A program made the position numbers and the translations under genes. A stretch of 12,246 nucleotides of DNA, from the NCBI GenBank assembly GCA_023409755.1, contig JAEYRA010000186.1, forward strand, positions 1 to 12,246. Direction: 5' to 3'. The notes beneath the pieces are model-generated. The model was not told where the DNA came from and ran no database searches. It saw nothing but the letters and a program-made list of their open reading frames with translations. Below, piece after piece: positions 12,133 through 12,246 of the stretch (within the stretch, counting starts at the first letter, position 1; every line of letters starts with the position of its first letter). The stretch comes from Bacillota bacterium. Lineage in GTDB: Bacteria; Bacillota; Clostridia; Christensenellales; UMGS416.

Positions 12133-12246
12133 ATGTATGAGACCCGGGATTTGATGGAGTATCCCAGCAGCCCCCGGCAGCTTCGAGCCGAGCTTGTTTT
12201 CATTGAGGAGCAGTTGGATCGTTTGAACCATGAGAACAAGCTGCTC
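12133..12246 (+). CDS. Unidentified protein, N-terminal 38 residues only (3' end outside window)
   Basis: The frame from ATG 12133 stays open to the window edge. It starts MYETRDLMEYPSSPRQL and continues with a charged helix (RAELVFIEEQLDRL, then NHENKLL) that looks like the start of a coiled coil. The overlapping ATG at 12137 meets a stop after five codons, which supports 12133. Purine-rich AGGGGAAGG (12122-12130) is the ribosome site, with AAGGAG a little upstream (12111-12116). A good promoter (12034-12062) precedes it. No family can be named from 38 residues; the lack of a hydrophobic stretch argues against a signal peptide. Confidence 0.8.
   Translation, partial: MYETRDLMEYPSSPRQLRAELVFIEEQLDRLNHENKLL

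Overview
The window looks like a piece of chromosome from a fairly GC-rich, anaerobic Gram-positive bacterium of the class Clostridia. The best guess is an Oscillospirales/Ruminococcaceae-type gut anaerobe. The evidence is a class III (oxygen-sensitive) ribonucleotide reductase with its radical activase, a divergent ATP-type PEP carboxykinase, a YhaM-type exoribonuclease, a Firmicute-style lipoprotein, strong AGGAGG ribosome sites, and sigma-A-like promoters with 17-base spacers. This placement is inference from gene content and style. No rRNA, complete tRNA, CRISPR array, insertion sequence or phage gene is visible.

Layout, left to right. (1) 1-909 is an aminoglycoside-phosphotransferase-fold kinase whose start lies before the window. 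(2) 958-1398 is a small flavodoxin with its own promoter and a very strong terminator (1422-1460). (3) 1655-2212 is an acidic lipoprotein driven by a clean promoter at 1577-1605. (4) 2406-4064, minus strand and convergent with the lipoprotein, is pckA with its own promoter and terminator. (5) 4065-4620 is a long divergent spacer that contains a palindrome and a run of hairpins. (6) 4621-5109 is a three-helix membrane protein with its own promoter and terminator. (7) 5198-5557 has the look of a broken gene. (8) 5564-6670 is a tandem GNAT acetyltransferase. (9) 6972-9765 is the nrdD-nrdG operon, with one base between the genes, closed by a terminator at 9833-9873. (10) 9874-10253 is a spacer with an extended -10 promoter followed by a stretch resembling the first 22 bases of a serine tRNA. 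(11) 10254-11833 is a two-gene operon, HAD hydrolase plus YhaM-type exoribonuclease. (12) 12133 to the end is the start of an unidentified, helix-rich protein behind a strong promoter.

Most of the window is ordinary core metabolism and housekeeping: anaerobic dNTP synthesis, C3/C4 carbon exchange at PEP/oxaloacetate, and RNA turnover. The genes are mostly single transcription units with clear promoters and terminators; only nrdDG and HAD-yhaM are clear operons. I did not find a convincing new multi-gene system. The points most worth a second look are the tRNA-Ser-like leader of the HAD-yhaM operon, the hairpin-rich spacer at 4375-4550, the decayed reading frame at 5198-5557, the Lys-for-Arg change in PEP carboxykinase, and the HAD protein with an unusual active-site set.
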